From positions 1 through 64,000 of the forward strand of contig JAKUUR010000006.1 of NCBI GenBank assembly GCA_022448455.1: DNA of 64,000 nucleotides. The letters run 5' to 3'. The translations under genes and the position numbers were made by a program. The DNA comes from Candidatus Thioglobus autotrophicus (lineage in GTDB: Bacteria; Pseudomonadota; Gammaproteobacteria; PS1; Pseudothioglobaceae). Below the pieces are notes generated by a model that was not told the origin of the DNA, searched no databases, and saw only the letters and a list, made by a program, of their open reading frames with translations. How positions within the stretch are numbered: position 1 is the stretch's first letter; each line of letters opens with the position of its first letter. Positions 9,624-18,557 of the stretch are shown one piece after another.

Positions 9624-9652
9624 TTTACATTAAAAAAATTAAAGACTATAAT
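9624..9652 (+). promoter_or_regulatory. Sigma70-type promoter for the metK leader
   Basis: TTTACA at 9624-9629 and a perfect TATAAT at 9647-9652 are separated by 17 bases. The predicted start point, about 9658-9660, coincides with the first paired base of the riboswitch aptamer that follows. Confidence 0.8.
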
Positions 9653-9656
9653 TACT

Positions 9657-9720
9657 GCACGCTGATTTGTTCCGATTGCTAGCGTAGCCACCAGTGGTGG
9701 CTAAAACAAGCTAAAGCTGG
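9657..9720 (+). ncRNA. SAM-II-like riboswitch aptamer upstream of metK
   Basis: The order of elements matches the SAM-II (metA/SAM-alpha) fold. P1 is ACGCT (9659-9663) with AGCGT (9681-9685). The conserved CTGATTT loop is followed by CCG-ATTGC before the P1 3' strand. Pseudoknot partners are TTG (9676-9678) with CAA (9707-9709) and CC (9672-9673) with GG (9719-9720), the latter after the conserved GCTAAA (9710-9715). Between P1 and the 3' pseudoknot strand there is an extra perfect 7-bp hairpin with a 3-base loop (9686-9702). Placement before SAM synthetase supports feedback repression by SAM. SAM-V shares the same core and is an alternative class. I aligned this by eye to the known SAM-II consensus. 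Confidence 0.78.
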
Positions 9721-9728
9721 TGTTTCCC

Positions 9729-9757
9729 AAAAAAACCTGCTTTAGATGGGTTTTTTT
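9729..9757 (+). terminator. Intrinsic-terminator-like hairpin of the metK riboswitch
   Basis: A7-CC (9729-9737) pairs with GG(G)-T7 (9748-9757) around a loop containing GCTTTAG (9739-9745). That loop is complementary to CTAAAGC (9711-9717) in the aptamer pseudoknot. SAM binding should occupy CTAAAGC and leave the terminator free to form; without SAM the CTAAAGC:GCTTTAG pairing could oppose it. The hairpin ends 18 bases before the metK start. Confidence 0.6.
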
Positions 9758-9775
9758 AATTTTTAGGGCTATGCC

Positions 9776-10909
9776 ATGATATTTACTTCCGAATCCGTTT
9801 CTGCCGGTCACCCGGACAAAGTTTGCGATCAAGTCTCTGACGCCATCCTCGATGCCGCACTTTCACAAGATAGAGAATCTCGTGTTGCTATCGAAACCTT
9901 AGTAAAAGACAACCAGGTAATATTGGCCGGAGAAATAACTACAGGTGCAAAAATTGACTATGAAGATGTCGTTCGCAAAACAATTATTGGCATTGGCTAT
10001 GATAGAGATGAATATGGCTTTAATGGCCACAACTGTTCAATATCAAACCTGCTAGGTAAACAATCTCAGGATATCAAACAAGGAGTTGATGAGAGTGAAA
10101 ACCGTGAACAAGGAGCAGGAGACCAAGGTCTGATGTTTGGTTACGCAGAAAATTCAACCAAAGAGCTTATGCCAGCTCCTATCATGTATGCTCATCTTCT
10201 AGTTCGACGTCAAGCAGAGTTAATGAAAAATGGAATACTACCTTGGCTAAGACCTGACGCGAAATCACAAGTCTCTTGTATTTATAGTGACAACCAGATT
10301 GTTGGTATAGATGCAGTCGTTCTATCCACTCAACACGATAATGATATTTCAATTACAGATCTTAGGGAAGCAGTTTTAGAAAAGATCATCAAACCTATAT
10401 TACCTGAAAAATGGTTAACAAATGAAACCCAGTATCACATTAATCCGGCCGGTAACTTCGAAATCGGTGGTCCGGTTGGTGACGCTGGACTTACTGGCAG
10501 AAAAATTATTGTGGATACCTATGGCGGTATGGCTCGCCACGGAGGTGGTGCTTTCTCAGGAAAAGACCCTTCTAAGGTAGATCGTAGTGCAGCTTACGCT
10601 ACTCGCTATGTTGCTAAAAATATTGTTGCAGCCGGGCTTGCTACTCGTTGTGAGATTCAAGTATCTTATGCAATCGGCGTTGCAGAACCGACTAGCATTA
10701 GTGTTGATACCTTTGGCACTGGAAGAAAGTCCAACCAAGAGATTGAGCAATTAATCAGAAAACATTTCGATTTACGCCCCAAAGGCTTAATTGATATGCT
10801 GGATTTAAAAAGACCAATCTACCAGCAAACCGCTAGTTATGGTCATTTTGGTAGAACTGAAGACTCAATTAGCTGGGAAAAAACTGATCGCTCTCATCTG
10901 CTAAAATAG
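9776..10909 (+). CDS. metK: S-adenosylmethionine synthetase MetK
   Basis: MetK makes SAM from methionine and ATP. The 377-residue protein carries the N-terminal [12 protein letters not shown] motif, the [12 protein letters not shown] hexapeptide region (about 115-126), the P-loop-like [18 protein letters not shown] (about 258-275) and a C-terminal SYGHFGR. The length is standard. I chose the ATG at 9776, preceded by AGGG at 9765-9768; the ATG at 9771 is out of frame. It is controlled by the promoter and riboswitch just upstream, and ahcY follows with its own leader. Confidence 0.97.
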   Translation: MIFTSESVSAGHPDKVCDQVSDAILDAALSQDRESRVAIETLVKDNQVILAGEITTGAKIDYEDVVRKTIIGIGYDRDEYGFNGHNCSISNLLGKQSQDIKQGVDESENREQGAGDQGLMFGYAENSTKELMPAPIMYAHLLVRRQAELMKNGILPWLRPDAKSQVSCIYSDNQIVGIDAVVLSTQHDNDISITDLREAVLEKIIKPILPEKWLTNETQYHINPAGNFEIGGPVGDAGLTGRKIIVDTYGGMARHGGGAFSGKDPSKVDRSAAYATRYVAKNIVAAGLATRCEIQVSYAIGVAEPTSISVDTFGTGRKSNQEIEQLIRKHFDLRPKGLIDMLDLKRPIYQQTASYGHFGRTEDSISWEKTDRSHLLK

Positions 10910-10926
10910 TTTTTTCTGTTTGATTT

Positions 10927-10935
10927 TGGTATAAT
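10927..10935 (+). promoter_or_regulatory. Extended -10 promoter for the ahcY leader
   Basis: TG-G-TATAAT spans 10927-10935 and needs no strong -35. The predicted start at about 10941-10942 is the first base of the SAH riboswitch P1 stem. Confidence 0.65.
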
Positions 10936-10941
10936 GAATTA

Positions 10942-11002
10942 TGCCAAGGGGCGTTGCATTGGGATTTTCTTTCTAACAGGCTTGGCATTCATAACGACGC
11001 TC
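10942..11002 (+). ncRNA. SAH riboswitch (ahcY motif)
   Basis: P1 is TGCCAAG (10942-10948) with CTTGGCA (10981-10987). The conserved GGGGCGTTGCA segment follows P1, and ACAGG precedes its 3' strand. The pseudoknot pairs GGGCGT (about 10949-10954) with ACGCTC (10997-11002), six pairs including one wobble. Order, core bases and position before S-adenosylhomocysteinase match the SAH riboswitch class, which raises expression when SAH accumulates. The aptamer ends about 15 bases before the AAAGGA ribosome-binding region, so control of either termination or ribosome access is possible. Confidence 0.82.
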
Positions 11003-11028
11003 ATTTTTTTCAATTTAAAGGAAACAAA

Positions 11029-12414
11029 ATGAGTAATTCAACAATTAGTAATAACGACTATAAAGTTACTGATGTTAATTTGTCTGACTTTGGTCGTAAG
11101 GAAATAGAGTTAGCAGAATCTGAAATGCCTGTTTTAATGGCACTTCGTAATAAATACAGTGCACAAAAACCTTTAAAGGGTGCAAATATACTGGGCTGTA
11201 TTCATATGACCATCCAAACAGCAGTCCTGATGGAAACTTTGGTTGCATTAGGAGCTGAGATTCGCTGGTCATCTTGCAATATTTTCTCTACACAGGATCA
11301 TGCAGCAGCCGCAATGGTCGCTGCTGGTATAGCAGTTTTTGCTTGGAAAGGTGAAACTGAAGAGGAATTTTTATGGTGTATCGAACAAACTATCCTTAAA
11401 AATAACAAACCCTGGGATGCCAACTTGGTTTTAGATGATGGTGGTGACTTGACCCAAATGCTACATGAAAAATACCCAGAAATGCTGGATAGTATTCATG
11501 GAATCAGTGAAGAAACTACTACTGGCGTACATCGTTTACTGGAAATGATTGATAATGGAGAACTTAAAGTGCCAGCAATTAATGTCAATGACTCAGTCAC
11601 AAAATCAAAGAATGACAATAAATATGGCTGCAGACACTCTTTAAATGATGCTATTAAGCGCGGAACCGATATTTTAATGGCAGGTAAAAAAGCACTAGTA
11701 ATCGGTTACGGTGATGTTGGTAAAGGGTCTTCACAATCACTCCGTCAAGAAGGTATGATAGTTAAGGTTAGCGAGATTGATCCTATCTGTGCTATGCAGG
11801 CTTGTATGGATGGTTTTGAAGTAGTCTCACCTTATAAAAACGGCATTAATACCGGATCAAAAGATGACATTAATAAAGAATTGTTATCTACGACTGACAT
11901 ACTAGTTACAGCTTCTGGCAATATAAATGTGTGCGATTCAGCCATGTTGGAAAATCTTAAGGCTGGTTCGATTGTGTGCAACATTGGCCACTTCGACAAC
12001 GAAATTGATACCCAATACATGCGCGACAACTGGCAATGGGACGAAGTTAAGCCTCAGGTCCACCGAGTCTATAGATCTGCTGACAAAAATGATTATTTGA
12101 TTTTGTTATCTGAAGGTCGCTTAGTCAACTTGGGTAATGCAACAGGCCACCCTTCTCGCGTTATGGATGGCTCTTTTGCTAACCAAGTATTAGCTCAAAT
12201 GTACTTGTTTGATCAAAAATTTTCGAACCTACCTGAAGAAGACAAATTAGCCAACATAAGCGTTAAAGTTCTACCCAAGAAACTCGACGAAGAGGTTGCA
12301 GCAGGAATGGTTGGTGGCTTTGGTGGCGTTCTTACAAAGATGACAGATACTCAGGCAGAATACATCAATACACCCAAAGAGGGTCCATACAAGCCAGAAA
12401 CTTATAAGTATTAA
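11029..12414 (+). CDS. ahcY: S-adenosylhomocysteinase AhcY
   Basis: AhcY hydrolyses SAH to adenosine and homocysteine using bound NAD+, relieving inhibition of methyltransferases. The 461-residue protein has [16 protein letters not shown] near the N-terminus, the substrate region [22 protein letters not shown], the NAD-binding [14 protein letters not shown] (about 226-239) and the C-terminal PYKPETYKY ending. The frame stays open upstream to 10954, but that stretch is the riboswitch. The ATG at 11029 has AAAGGA seven bases before it and gives the family's normal N-terminus. Confidence 0.96.
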   Translation: MSNSTISNNDYKVTDVNLSDFGRKEIELAESEMPVLMALRNKYSAQKPLKGANILGCIHMTIQTAVLMETLVALGAEIRWSSCNIFSTQDHAAAAMVAAGIAVFAWKGETEEEFLWCIEQTILKNNKPWDANLVLDDGGDLTQMLHEKYPEMLDSIHGISEETTTGVHRLLEMIDNGELKVPAINVNDSVTKSKNDNKYGCRHSLNDAIKRGTDILMAGKKALVIGYGDVGKGSSQSLRQEGMIVKVSEIDPICAMQACMDGFEVVSPYKNGINTGSKDDINKELLSTTDILVTASGNINVCDSAMLENLKAGSIVCNIGHFDNEIDTQYMRDNWQWDEVKPQVHRVYRSADKNDYLILLSEGRLVNLGNATGHPSRVMDGSFANQVLAQMYLFDQKFSNLPEEDKLANISVKVLPKKLDEEVAAGMVGGFGGVLTKMTDTQAEYINTPKEGPYKPETYKY

Positions 12415-12433
12415 GCCTTGTTTAGTTCAATAA

Positions 12434-12459
12434 ATGCGGGAAACATCCCACATTTTTTT
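12434..12459 (+). terminator. Rho-independent terminator after ahcY
   Basis: TGCGGGA (12435-12441) pairs with TCCCACA, with one mismatch, around a short A-rich loop. Seven T residues follow (12453-12459). It lies 20 bases after the ahcY stop and just before the convergent cation-efflux gene. Confidence 0.75.
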
Positions 12460-12471
12460 CGCAACGATTAG

Positions 12472-13518
12472 TTAAAGCTGATAAATTCCGACCTCTATGG
12501 TAACGGATCGTACTTGAGGATGTTTTTGTTGGAGTTGGTTCGTTAAATTTTCTATGATATGATCAATTCGGCGTACTGTGGCATATACGGCGGACTTTTC
12601 ATCACGCATCTCATCGTTTTCAGAAATTTTCGATTTTTCATGCTCGATATCTAACTTGATCCTGTCCATTAATGCTTCCTCTTTAACTTCTACTTCGGCA
12701 ACGAGCACTATGTTGTTTTCATCCATCACTATTGACTTTACATCATGACATAGCTCAACCTCGTGATGTTCACTACATATTTTTGTAAAGTAATTTTCTA
12801 TCTCTAGGTGACGAATATCAGACAAATAAATCATATTTACTCGGCCCAGAAAAACTGCCGCAATACCAAGTAATATTGCGATCAAGGAAGAGAACAAGAT
12901 ATCCCACACAGGATTCCCAGTCAGATATGATAGTGTTATACCTATGATTGCCAGCAAAATTCCAATCATGGCAATGCTGTCCTCTAGAATCATGGCAACC
13001 AGTGTCGGATCTTTTGCCTCAGATATATATTGAAAAACAGTTGTCTCAATACCCTTGGTTCTTTGTTGATATTCTCGCATTGCAACTCGCCATGCATTGC
13101 CCTCAATCAAGAAAGAAGCAACTAAAACTATGAACGCCAGCATAATGCCGGAAATATTGACGTTAAAAATGCTTATACTGGCTACCTCGGTTGCGTGTTG
13201 CCCCATCTTTAAGTAGGAGTGATAGGCGTGATATAAACCCAAACCTGATCCAATTGAAAACAGGCCAATTGCTGACCACAAGTTCCAAATAAATTTCTTT
13301 TGATGGTGACCAAACGCGTAATCTTGGTCAGGCTCCTTTTCACTAGCTATCAAACCAAACAACAAAAAGAGTTGGTTGAGCGTATCCATCAACGAATGGA
13401 TTGCTTCGTTCATCATTGATGCAGATGTTGTAATCAATGCAGAGATAAATTTAATGACCATTACTATTGCATTGCTGGCTATACCTATGACAACAATTTT
13501 TTTACTACCAGATGACAT
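12472..13518 (-). CDS. Cation diffusion facilitator family transporter
   Basis: This is a CDF-family inner-membrane antiporter that exports divalent metals such as Zn2+, Fe2+ or Mn2+. The 348-residue protein has about six helices. The first metal-site motif is ASMMNEAIHSLMDTLNQ (about 33-49), where CDF proteins use His/Asp ligands; the second lies in MILEDSIAMIGILLAI (about 174-190). AFGHHQKKFIWNLWSA is a family hallmark. A cytoplasmic regulatory domain follows after residue 240. It ends convergently with ahcY and has GAGGA five bases before its ATG. The metal cannot be assigned. Confidence 0.88.
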   Translation of the reverse strand: MSSGSKKIVVIGIASNAIVMVIKFISALITTSASMMNEAIHSLMDTLNQLFLLFGLIASEKEPDQDYAFGHHQKKFIWNLWSAIGLFSIGSGLGLYHAYHSYLKMGQHATEVASISIFNVNISGIMLAFIVLVASFLIEGNAWRVAMREYQQRTKGIETTVFQYISEAKDPTLVAMILEDSIAMIGILLAIIGITLSYLTGNPVWDILFSSLIAILLGIAAVFLGRVNMIYLSDIRHLEIENYFTKICSEHHEVELCHDVKSIVMDENNIVLVAEVEVKEEALMDRIKLDIEHEKSKISENDEMRDEKSAVYATVRRIDHIIENLTNQLQQKHPQVRSVTIEVGIYQL

Positions 13519-13665
13519 TTAATCCTCAATAAGATTTGGTTGAAATAACTACTAGAACTCATTATATTCGATATTAATACTTTATTTTTTGTACAATCAA
13601 GTTTGTATAAGGGTAATCACCAATTGGCTATAATTAATCACTACCTTGGTTAGAATTATTAATAC

Positions 13666-15453
13666 ATGAGTGACCAATCGATTGTTTTTTTGCTGATATC
13701 AACCACCTTGGTGTTATTTATTTGGGGTAGAGTTCGCTACGATTTGGTTGCCTTCATGGCACTCATCGCCGGTACGGTTGTAGGGGTTATACCGACCCAT
13801 GGCGTTTTTTCCGGCTTTGGTCATCCTGCCGTTGTAATTATTGCTCTCGTGCTAATTATTAGTAGAGGCTTGATTCGTTCAGGAGCGGTCGAGTTAATTA
13901 GTTCTAATCTTTCTAATTTCACAAGCGGCGTGAAGACACATATTGCATTGATGGGTACTATTTCTGCAAGTCTGTCCAGTATTGTAAACAACGTAGCTGC
14001 CTTAGCTATATTAATGCCAGCGGACACTCAACTCAATCAAAAAGCCAAACGCAAACCTTCCGCAACTCTAATGGCACTTGCCTTTACTTCAATTTTAGGT
14101 GGCATGGTTACGATGATAGGCACTGCCTCAAATGTGGTAATAGCGACCTACAGAGAAGATGTTCTTGGTTCCCCTTATTCGATGTTTGACTTTACTCCGG
14201 TTGGTTTGATTGTCGCGATTTCTGGGGTACTTTTTATTGCTCTTTTCGGCTGGCGATTGATGCCTCGAATCAAAGATTCAGACCTTAAAGATGGTAATGA
14301 AGAAGTGCGACAGTATGTCTCTAATGTACTCGTTACAGAGGAATCTCCCATAGTCAGCAAGTATTTATCGTATTTGGATGATGTTTGTGAGGGCGTTGAT
14401 GTGTCAATTTTAGGGATTATTAGAAACGATGAGCGACTAGAAGGTGAAGGCTTTATCCGTAATTTCATTATTCATGCTAACGATCTGCTCATTCTCGAAG
14501 GCACCGTTCAGGGTATTGATGAATTTATGAAACAAACAAAAACTCACTATATCAGTGACTCTGATTCAGACTTTGAATTTAAACATACCTCACTCATCGA
14601 AGCTGTTGCGCCGCCATTTTCACGCTCGATTGGAAGAACCGCAACCCAATTAAGCCTACTCAAATTAAGACAGATATCTCTTTTGGGTATCTCTCGTGCC
14701 GGAAGATCCATTATTCATCACGTAAGAAACACCAAAATCCAACCAGGGGATGTTTTACTTCTTCACGGTAACAGTTCTCACCTAGAAAGTGCAGTGAAAT
14801 GGATGGAATGTCTTACCTTAGAGAGGCGCGATTTACAAATTCCACAGCGAAAAAAAGCCTCTCTAGCGATCTCTTCTTTCTTGATTGCAATTATCGCTTC
14901 GAGTCTTGGATATATAGACCTAACTATTGCACTGTCATTGGTTGTTATTTTCTATATTGCAGCTAATGTTATTCCGAAAATTGATATCTACCGCTCAATA
15001 CATTGGCCGGTGATTGTTCTTTTAGGCTCAATGATACCTATTGGTCAGGCATTACAAAGCAGTGGTGGCGCAGAGACAATCTCGAATATCCTTATTAATA
15101 TTTCCTACGGTGCCTCACCAGTAACGATTCTTGCCCTTATGCTCATCATTACGATGCTCCTTAGTGCTGTCCTTAACAACGTTGCAACGGTTCTAGTAAC
15201 AGCGCCTATCAGTATCGAAATAGCCAGAACCCTAGCCGTCAATCCTGATACCTTTTTGATGGCAGTTGCGATTGGTGCATCATGCGCTTTCTTGACGCCT
15301 ATTGGACACCAAAACAATACCTTGGTGATGGGACCAGGAGGGTATCGATTTGGTGATTACTGGAAGCTTGGTCTGCCTCTCGAGATTGTAATTACCGTTG
15401 TCAGTATTCCAGCACTACTTTATTTTTGGCCACTAAATTCATTACCTATTTGA
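13666..15453 (+). CDS. SLC13-type anion permease with RCK_C (TrkA-C) domains
   Basis: This 595-residue transporter resembles the divalent-anion:Na+ symporter/citrate-permease superfamily. It has an N-terminal membrane half (about 5-200, with SIVNNVAALAILMP around 104-117), a soluble middle (about 205-385) that looks like two TrkA-C regulatory domains, and a C-terminal membrane half with a repeat of the same motif (SAVLNNVATVLVTAP, about 500-515). Similar proteins carry sulfate, thiosulfate or dicarboxylates, and sulfate-family members typically have the middle RCK_C pair. The substrate is unresolved. A TATAAT lies at 13629-13634 upstream. Confidence 0.82.
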   Translation: MSDQSIVFLLISTTLVLFIWGRVRYDLVAFMALIAGTVVGVIPTHGVFSGFGHPAVVIIALVLIISRGLIRSGAVELISSNLSNFTSGVKTHIALMGTISASLSSIVNNVAALAILMPADTQLNQKAKRKPSATLMALAFTSILGGMVTMIGTASNVVIATYREDVLGSPYSMFDFTPVGLIVAISGVLFIALFGWRLMPRIKDSDLKDGNEEVRQYVSNVLVTEESPIVSKYLSYLDDVCEGVDVSILGIIRNDERLEGEGFIRNFIIHANDLLILEGTVQGIDEFMKQTKTHYISDSDSDFEFKHTSLIEAVAPPFSRSIGRTATQLSLLKLRQISLLGISRAGRSIIHHVRNTKIQPGDVLLLHGNSSHLESAVKWMECLTLERRDLQIPQRKKASLAISSFLIAIIASSLGYIDLTIALSLVVIFYIAANVIPKIDIYRSIHWPVIVLLGSMIPIGQALQSSGGAETISNILINISYGASPVTILALMLIITMLLSAVLNNVATVLVTAPISIEIARTLAVNPDTFLMAVAIGASCAFLTPIGHQNNTLVMGPGGYRFGDYWKLGLPLEIVITVVSIPALLYFWPLNSLPI

Positions 15454-15537
15454 TTTCTTACATATACAAATGTTTTTAAAAGACTCAACTAGAGTTAGCG
15501 GTGAGGTAAAATTTTTGTTATTTTTCGATCAATTTTA

Positions 15538-16440
15538 ATGTCCCCATCTGAGCTAGATACAAGCACATCGTTTCAGAACTTAATTCTTAAATTACAAAAT
15601 TATTGGGCCGACAAAGGGTGCGCTATCGTTCAACCATTTGATATGGAGGTCGGTGCCGGAACCTTCCACCCTGCGACTTTTCTTCGTGCAATTGGGCCCG
15701 AGCCATGGAAAGCTGCATATGTACAACCTTCTCGTCGACCAGGGGATGGACGTTACGGTGAAAACCCCAACCGCCTGCAACATTACTATCAATTCCAAGT
15801 CTTACTTAAGCCCTCGCCCACTGACATTCAAGACCTTTACCTTGCTTCATTAACAGCGATTGGTATCGATCTAAAAATTCATGATGTGCGTTTTGTTGAG
15901 GATAATTGGGAGTCACCCACTCTGGGTGCTTGGGGGCTCGGTTGGGAGGTTTGGCTGGATGGCATGGAGGTAAGTCAATTTACCTATTTCCAACAAGTTG
16001 GTGGCCTTGCATGCAAACCAATTTCTGGGGAGCTGACTTATGGACTCGAGAGACTCGCGATGTACCTTCAAGGTGTCGATAGTGTGTTTGACCTTACCTG
16101 GACAGAAGACTTGACTTATGGTGATGTTTATCACCAAAACGAGGTGGAGCAATCTAAATACAATTTTGAAATTGCAGACACTGACGTTCTTTTTAGACAA
16201 TTCGATGAAGCCGAATCAATGAATGCAAAGCTCATTGAAAAAGAACTACCTTTCCCGGCCTATGAACAAACCATAAAGGCCTCTCACTTATTTAACCTTT
16301 TAGACGCAAGGCATGCAATCAGCGTCACAGACAGAGCTCGATTTATTCGCCGAGTGAGATCGATGAGTCAAAAAGTTGCTCAGGCTTATTACGAATCGAG
16401 AGAGCGACTAGGCTTCCCAATGTTAAAAAATAAGAACTAA
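15538..16440 (+). CDS. glyQ: Glycyl-tRNA synthetase alpha subunit
   Basis: GlyQ is the catalytic subunit of the alpha2beta2 bacterial glycyl-tRNA synthetase. The 300-residue protein shows [39 protein letters not shown] at its N-terminus, [34 protein letters not shown] and [22 protein letters not shown], all nearly invariant in GlyQ. The length is normal. The beta subunit gene glyS, normally next, is not here. Confidence 0.97.
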   Translation: MSPSELDTSTSFQNLILKLQNYWADKGCAIVQPFDMEVGAGTFHPATFLRAIGPEPWKAAYVQPSRRPGDGRYGENPNRLQHYYQFQVLLKPSPTDIQDLYLASLTAIGIDLKIHDVRFVEDNWESPTLGAWGLGWEVWLDGMEVSQFTYFQQVGGLACKPISGELTYGLERLAMYLQGVDSVFDLTWTEDLTYGDVYHQNEVEQSKYNFEIADTDVLFRQFDEAESMNAKLIEKELPFPAYEQTIKASHLFNLLDARHAISVTDRARFIRRVRSMSQKVAQAYYESRERLGFPMLKNKN

Positions 16441-16454
16441 TTATTAATCCCTTA

Positions 16455-17033
16455 ATGAGGCCTTTTTATACACTCTACAATAAAATTCTTGAATGGTCAT
16501 CAAGTCGTTTTGCTGTAATTTGGTTGGCCATAATTAGTTTCTTAGAATCATCGATACTACCCTACCCTATACAAGATTTCTTGTTGGCGTCTATGTCACT
16601 CAAGGTTAGAAATAGGGCTTACTACTTTGCAATTATTTGCACATTAAGTTCAGTATTAGGCGCAGTTGCTGGCTACTATATCGGCATCTATGCAATCAAC
16701 CTTATCATGCCATTATTAGATACAATGAATTATCTACCGGAATTGCATAAAGCTGAGCGGTACTTTAATACCTACGGAATTTGGATTATTTTAATTGCAG
16801 GTTTTAGTCCGATACCTTATAAGCTTTTCACTATTAGTGCCGGGATGATGTCAATGCCTCTCTTGCCCTTTGTGATTTTCTCTTTGGTGGCGCGCAGTGC
16901 TCGCTATTTGTTAATTGCCTTTCTGGTAAGAAAGTTTGGAAAACGTTGCGATGCATGGTTAAATAAATACATTGATAGATTAGGATACGTACTGATTGTT
17001 ATTGTTGTTTTGGGGATATGGTATGCCTACTAA
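16455..17033 (+). CDS. yqaA: YqaA/DedA-like membrane protein (VTT domain)
   Basis: This 192-residue inner-membrane protein of the SNARE-associated/VTT (DedA) superfamily has about five hydrophobic segments. Family marks are FLESSILPYPIQDFLLASMSL (about 29-50), GAVAGYYIGIYA and the FSPIPYKLFTISAGMMSMPLLPFVIFSLVARSARY block (about 116-155). The family functions in envelope lipid flipping and membrane-potential maintenance, though YqaA itself is poorly defined. It sits 14 bases after glyQ and overlaps the next lipoprotein gene. yqaA beside an nlpD-type gene is a recurrent proteobacterial pairing. Confidence 0.85.
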   Translation: MRPFYTLYNKILEWSSSRFAVIWLAIISFLESSILPYPIQDFLLASMSLKVRNRAYYFAIICTLSSVLGAVAGYYIGIYAINLIMPLLDTMNYLPELHKAERYFNTYGIWIILIAGFSPIPYKLFTISAGMMSMPLLPFVIFSLVARSARYLLIAFLVRKFGKRCDAWLNKYIDRLGYVLIVIVVLGIWYAY

Positions 17034-17520
17034 ATATTTTTTTATACTTTTTTTATCTTTAATCCTATCAGGTTGTTTGACCAATGAACCAGGTCAAGTT
17101 ACTGTTGTTGAGAAGTCATTCAACAAGATATTGGATGACAATCAAAACAATTCAAAAGTCAAAGCAGCAAGCGACAATAGAAACTGGTCTCTTCCAGTTG
17201 ATGCTGAAATACTCAAAAAGTTCTCAATAGAAAATAATCACCCAGGCTTGACCTATGATAATGTACTTGGTCAAGATGTCCGAGCTGTCAGAAAGGGAGA
17301 GGTCGTCTATAGCGGAGACAAAATAACGAGTTATGGGAAAATGATCATTATCAAGCATGCCTATGGCTTTTACAGTATCTATAATCAAAATCAAGAAATC
17401 TATGTTAGTGAGGGTGATAGTATCGACAAAGGTCAAGTGATTGCTGTAACAGGTAACAAGCCATTCTATTTCGAAATGAAAAAATATGAGGAACCTATTA
17501 ATCCGTTAAAATACCTCTAA
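17023..17520 (+). CDS. NlpD-like M23/LytM-domain lipoprotein
   Basis: This small lipoprotein (165 residues from the ATG at 17023, preceded by GGGGAT at 17012) has a type II signal peptide with lipobox LSGC (Cys about residue 18). A low-complexity linker leads to a LytM/M23 domain (about 60-165) with LGQDVRAVRKGEVVYSGDKITSYGKMIIIKHAYGFYSIY and GDSIDKGQVIAVTGN. The metal ligands of active M23 peptidases (HxxxD and HxH) are not preserved: the last motif reads FYFEMK. It is therefore more likely an amidase activator, like NlpD/EnvC, than a hydrolase. The N-terminal LysM domain of classic NlpD is missing. Confidence 0.8.
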   Translation: MPTKYFFILFLSLILSGCLTNEPGQVTVVEKSFNKILDDNQNNSKVKAASDNRNWSLPVDAEILKKFSIENNHPGLTYDNVLGQDVRAVRKGEVVYSGDKITSYGKMIIIKHAYGFYSIYNQNQEIYVSEGDSIDKGQVIAVTGNKPFYFEMKKYEEPINPLKYL

Positions 17521-18557
17521 TGAACGAATTCCTCCAAAATATAACCCCAATCCAGATGACCGGCGTACTGTTGTTGTTGGCTATTATTGCCCATGTTGCA
17601 CTAGGCGTTATACTGAAACAAATAATAAAACGCACTGCTAGCACTAAAACGAAGTTAGATGACTACCTCATTAATGCACTCTCGGCACCCCTAAAATTAC
17701 TCATCTGGTATGGCTGGTTATACTTTTCATTACACGAGCTGAAGGCCGAAATTCTAACCCTTGGCAAAGTTGTTGAATATGTAGACATTGCTCCTATCTT
17801 TATTCTTACCTGGGGAATACTCAGACTAATATCAAGCATTGAAAGCTTTATGTTAGAAAAAGAAGGTAATGTCGATAAAGACTCCGTTAGATTGTTCACC
17901 CGTCTAATCAAGATGCTGATTGTTTTTGCAATCGTTCTTGGTGTCGCACAATATTTTGGTTATTCTGCGACCTCCATATTAACTCTTGGTGGTGTCGGCG
18001 GTATTGTCCTTGGTTTTGCTGCCAAAGACATGCTTGCCAATATTTTTGGTGGATTAATGATCCAGATGGACAAGCCCTTCTCTACCGGAGATTGGATTCG
18101 GACAACGGATAAAAGTATAGAAGGTGTAGTCGAAAAAATCGGCTGGAGAATGACTCGTATTCGTACCTTTAACAAAAACCCTCTTTATGTCCCCAACGGT
18201 ATTTTCAGTACCATTCCCATTGAGACACCTTCTAGAATGACTAACCGTGAAATTTACGTAGTTATCGGTATCCGTTATGACGATATTGCACAAATGAAAA
18301 GCATTATTGAAAAAGTTGAGAATTTGTTGGCTGACCATGAGCATATTAACCACAACGAACCTTGTCGTGTGTATTTTGACTCGTTCAATGCCTCTTCACT
18401 TGATTTTGTGATTTGGGCTTTCAGTTCAGTCACCGCGGGAGCAAAATTTAAAAAAATCAAAGGCAATATATTGCTTGATGTAGCGGACATTATTGCCGAA
18501 CATGGTGCAGAAATCGCATACCCAACCCAAACACTGCACATCCAAAAGCCAGCATAA
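17520..18557 (+). CDS. Small-conductance mechanosensitive channel, MscS family
   Basis: This 345-residue inner-membrane channel has four or five hydrophobic segments in its first 175 residues. The pore helix and its exit read [45 protein letters not shown] (about 143-187), which is the MscS signature. A cytoplasmic beta/alpha vestibule follows to the C-terminus. Such channels release solutes on osmotic downshock. It starts on the last base of the preceding gene's stop and its own stop abuts miaB. Confidence 0.92.
   Translation: MNEFLQNITPIQMTGVLLLLAIIAHVALGVILKQIIKRTASTKTKLDDYLINALSAPLKLLIWYGWLYFSLHELKAEILTLGKVVEYVDIAPIFILTWGILRLISSIESFMLEKEGNVDKDSVRLFTRLIKMLIVFAIVLGVAQYFGYSATSILTLGGVGGIVLGFAAKDMLANIFGGLMIQMDKPFSTGDWIRTTDKSIEGVVEKIGWRMTRIRTFNKNPLYVPNGIFSTIPIETPSRMTNREIYVVIGIRYDDIAQMKSIIEKVENLLADHEHINHNEPCRVYFDSFNASSLDFVIWAFSSVTAGAKFKKIKGNILLDVADIIAEHGAEIAYPTQTLHIQKPA

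Noticed and set aside
10954..11028. Longer N-terminus for ahcY
   Set aside because: The 25 extra codons coincide with the SAH riboswitch, and the ATG at 11029 has its own AAAGGA and the family-normal start.
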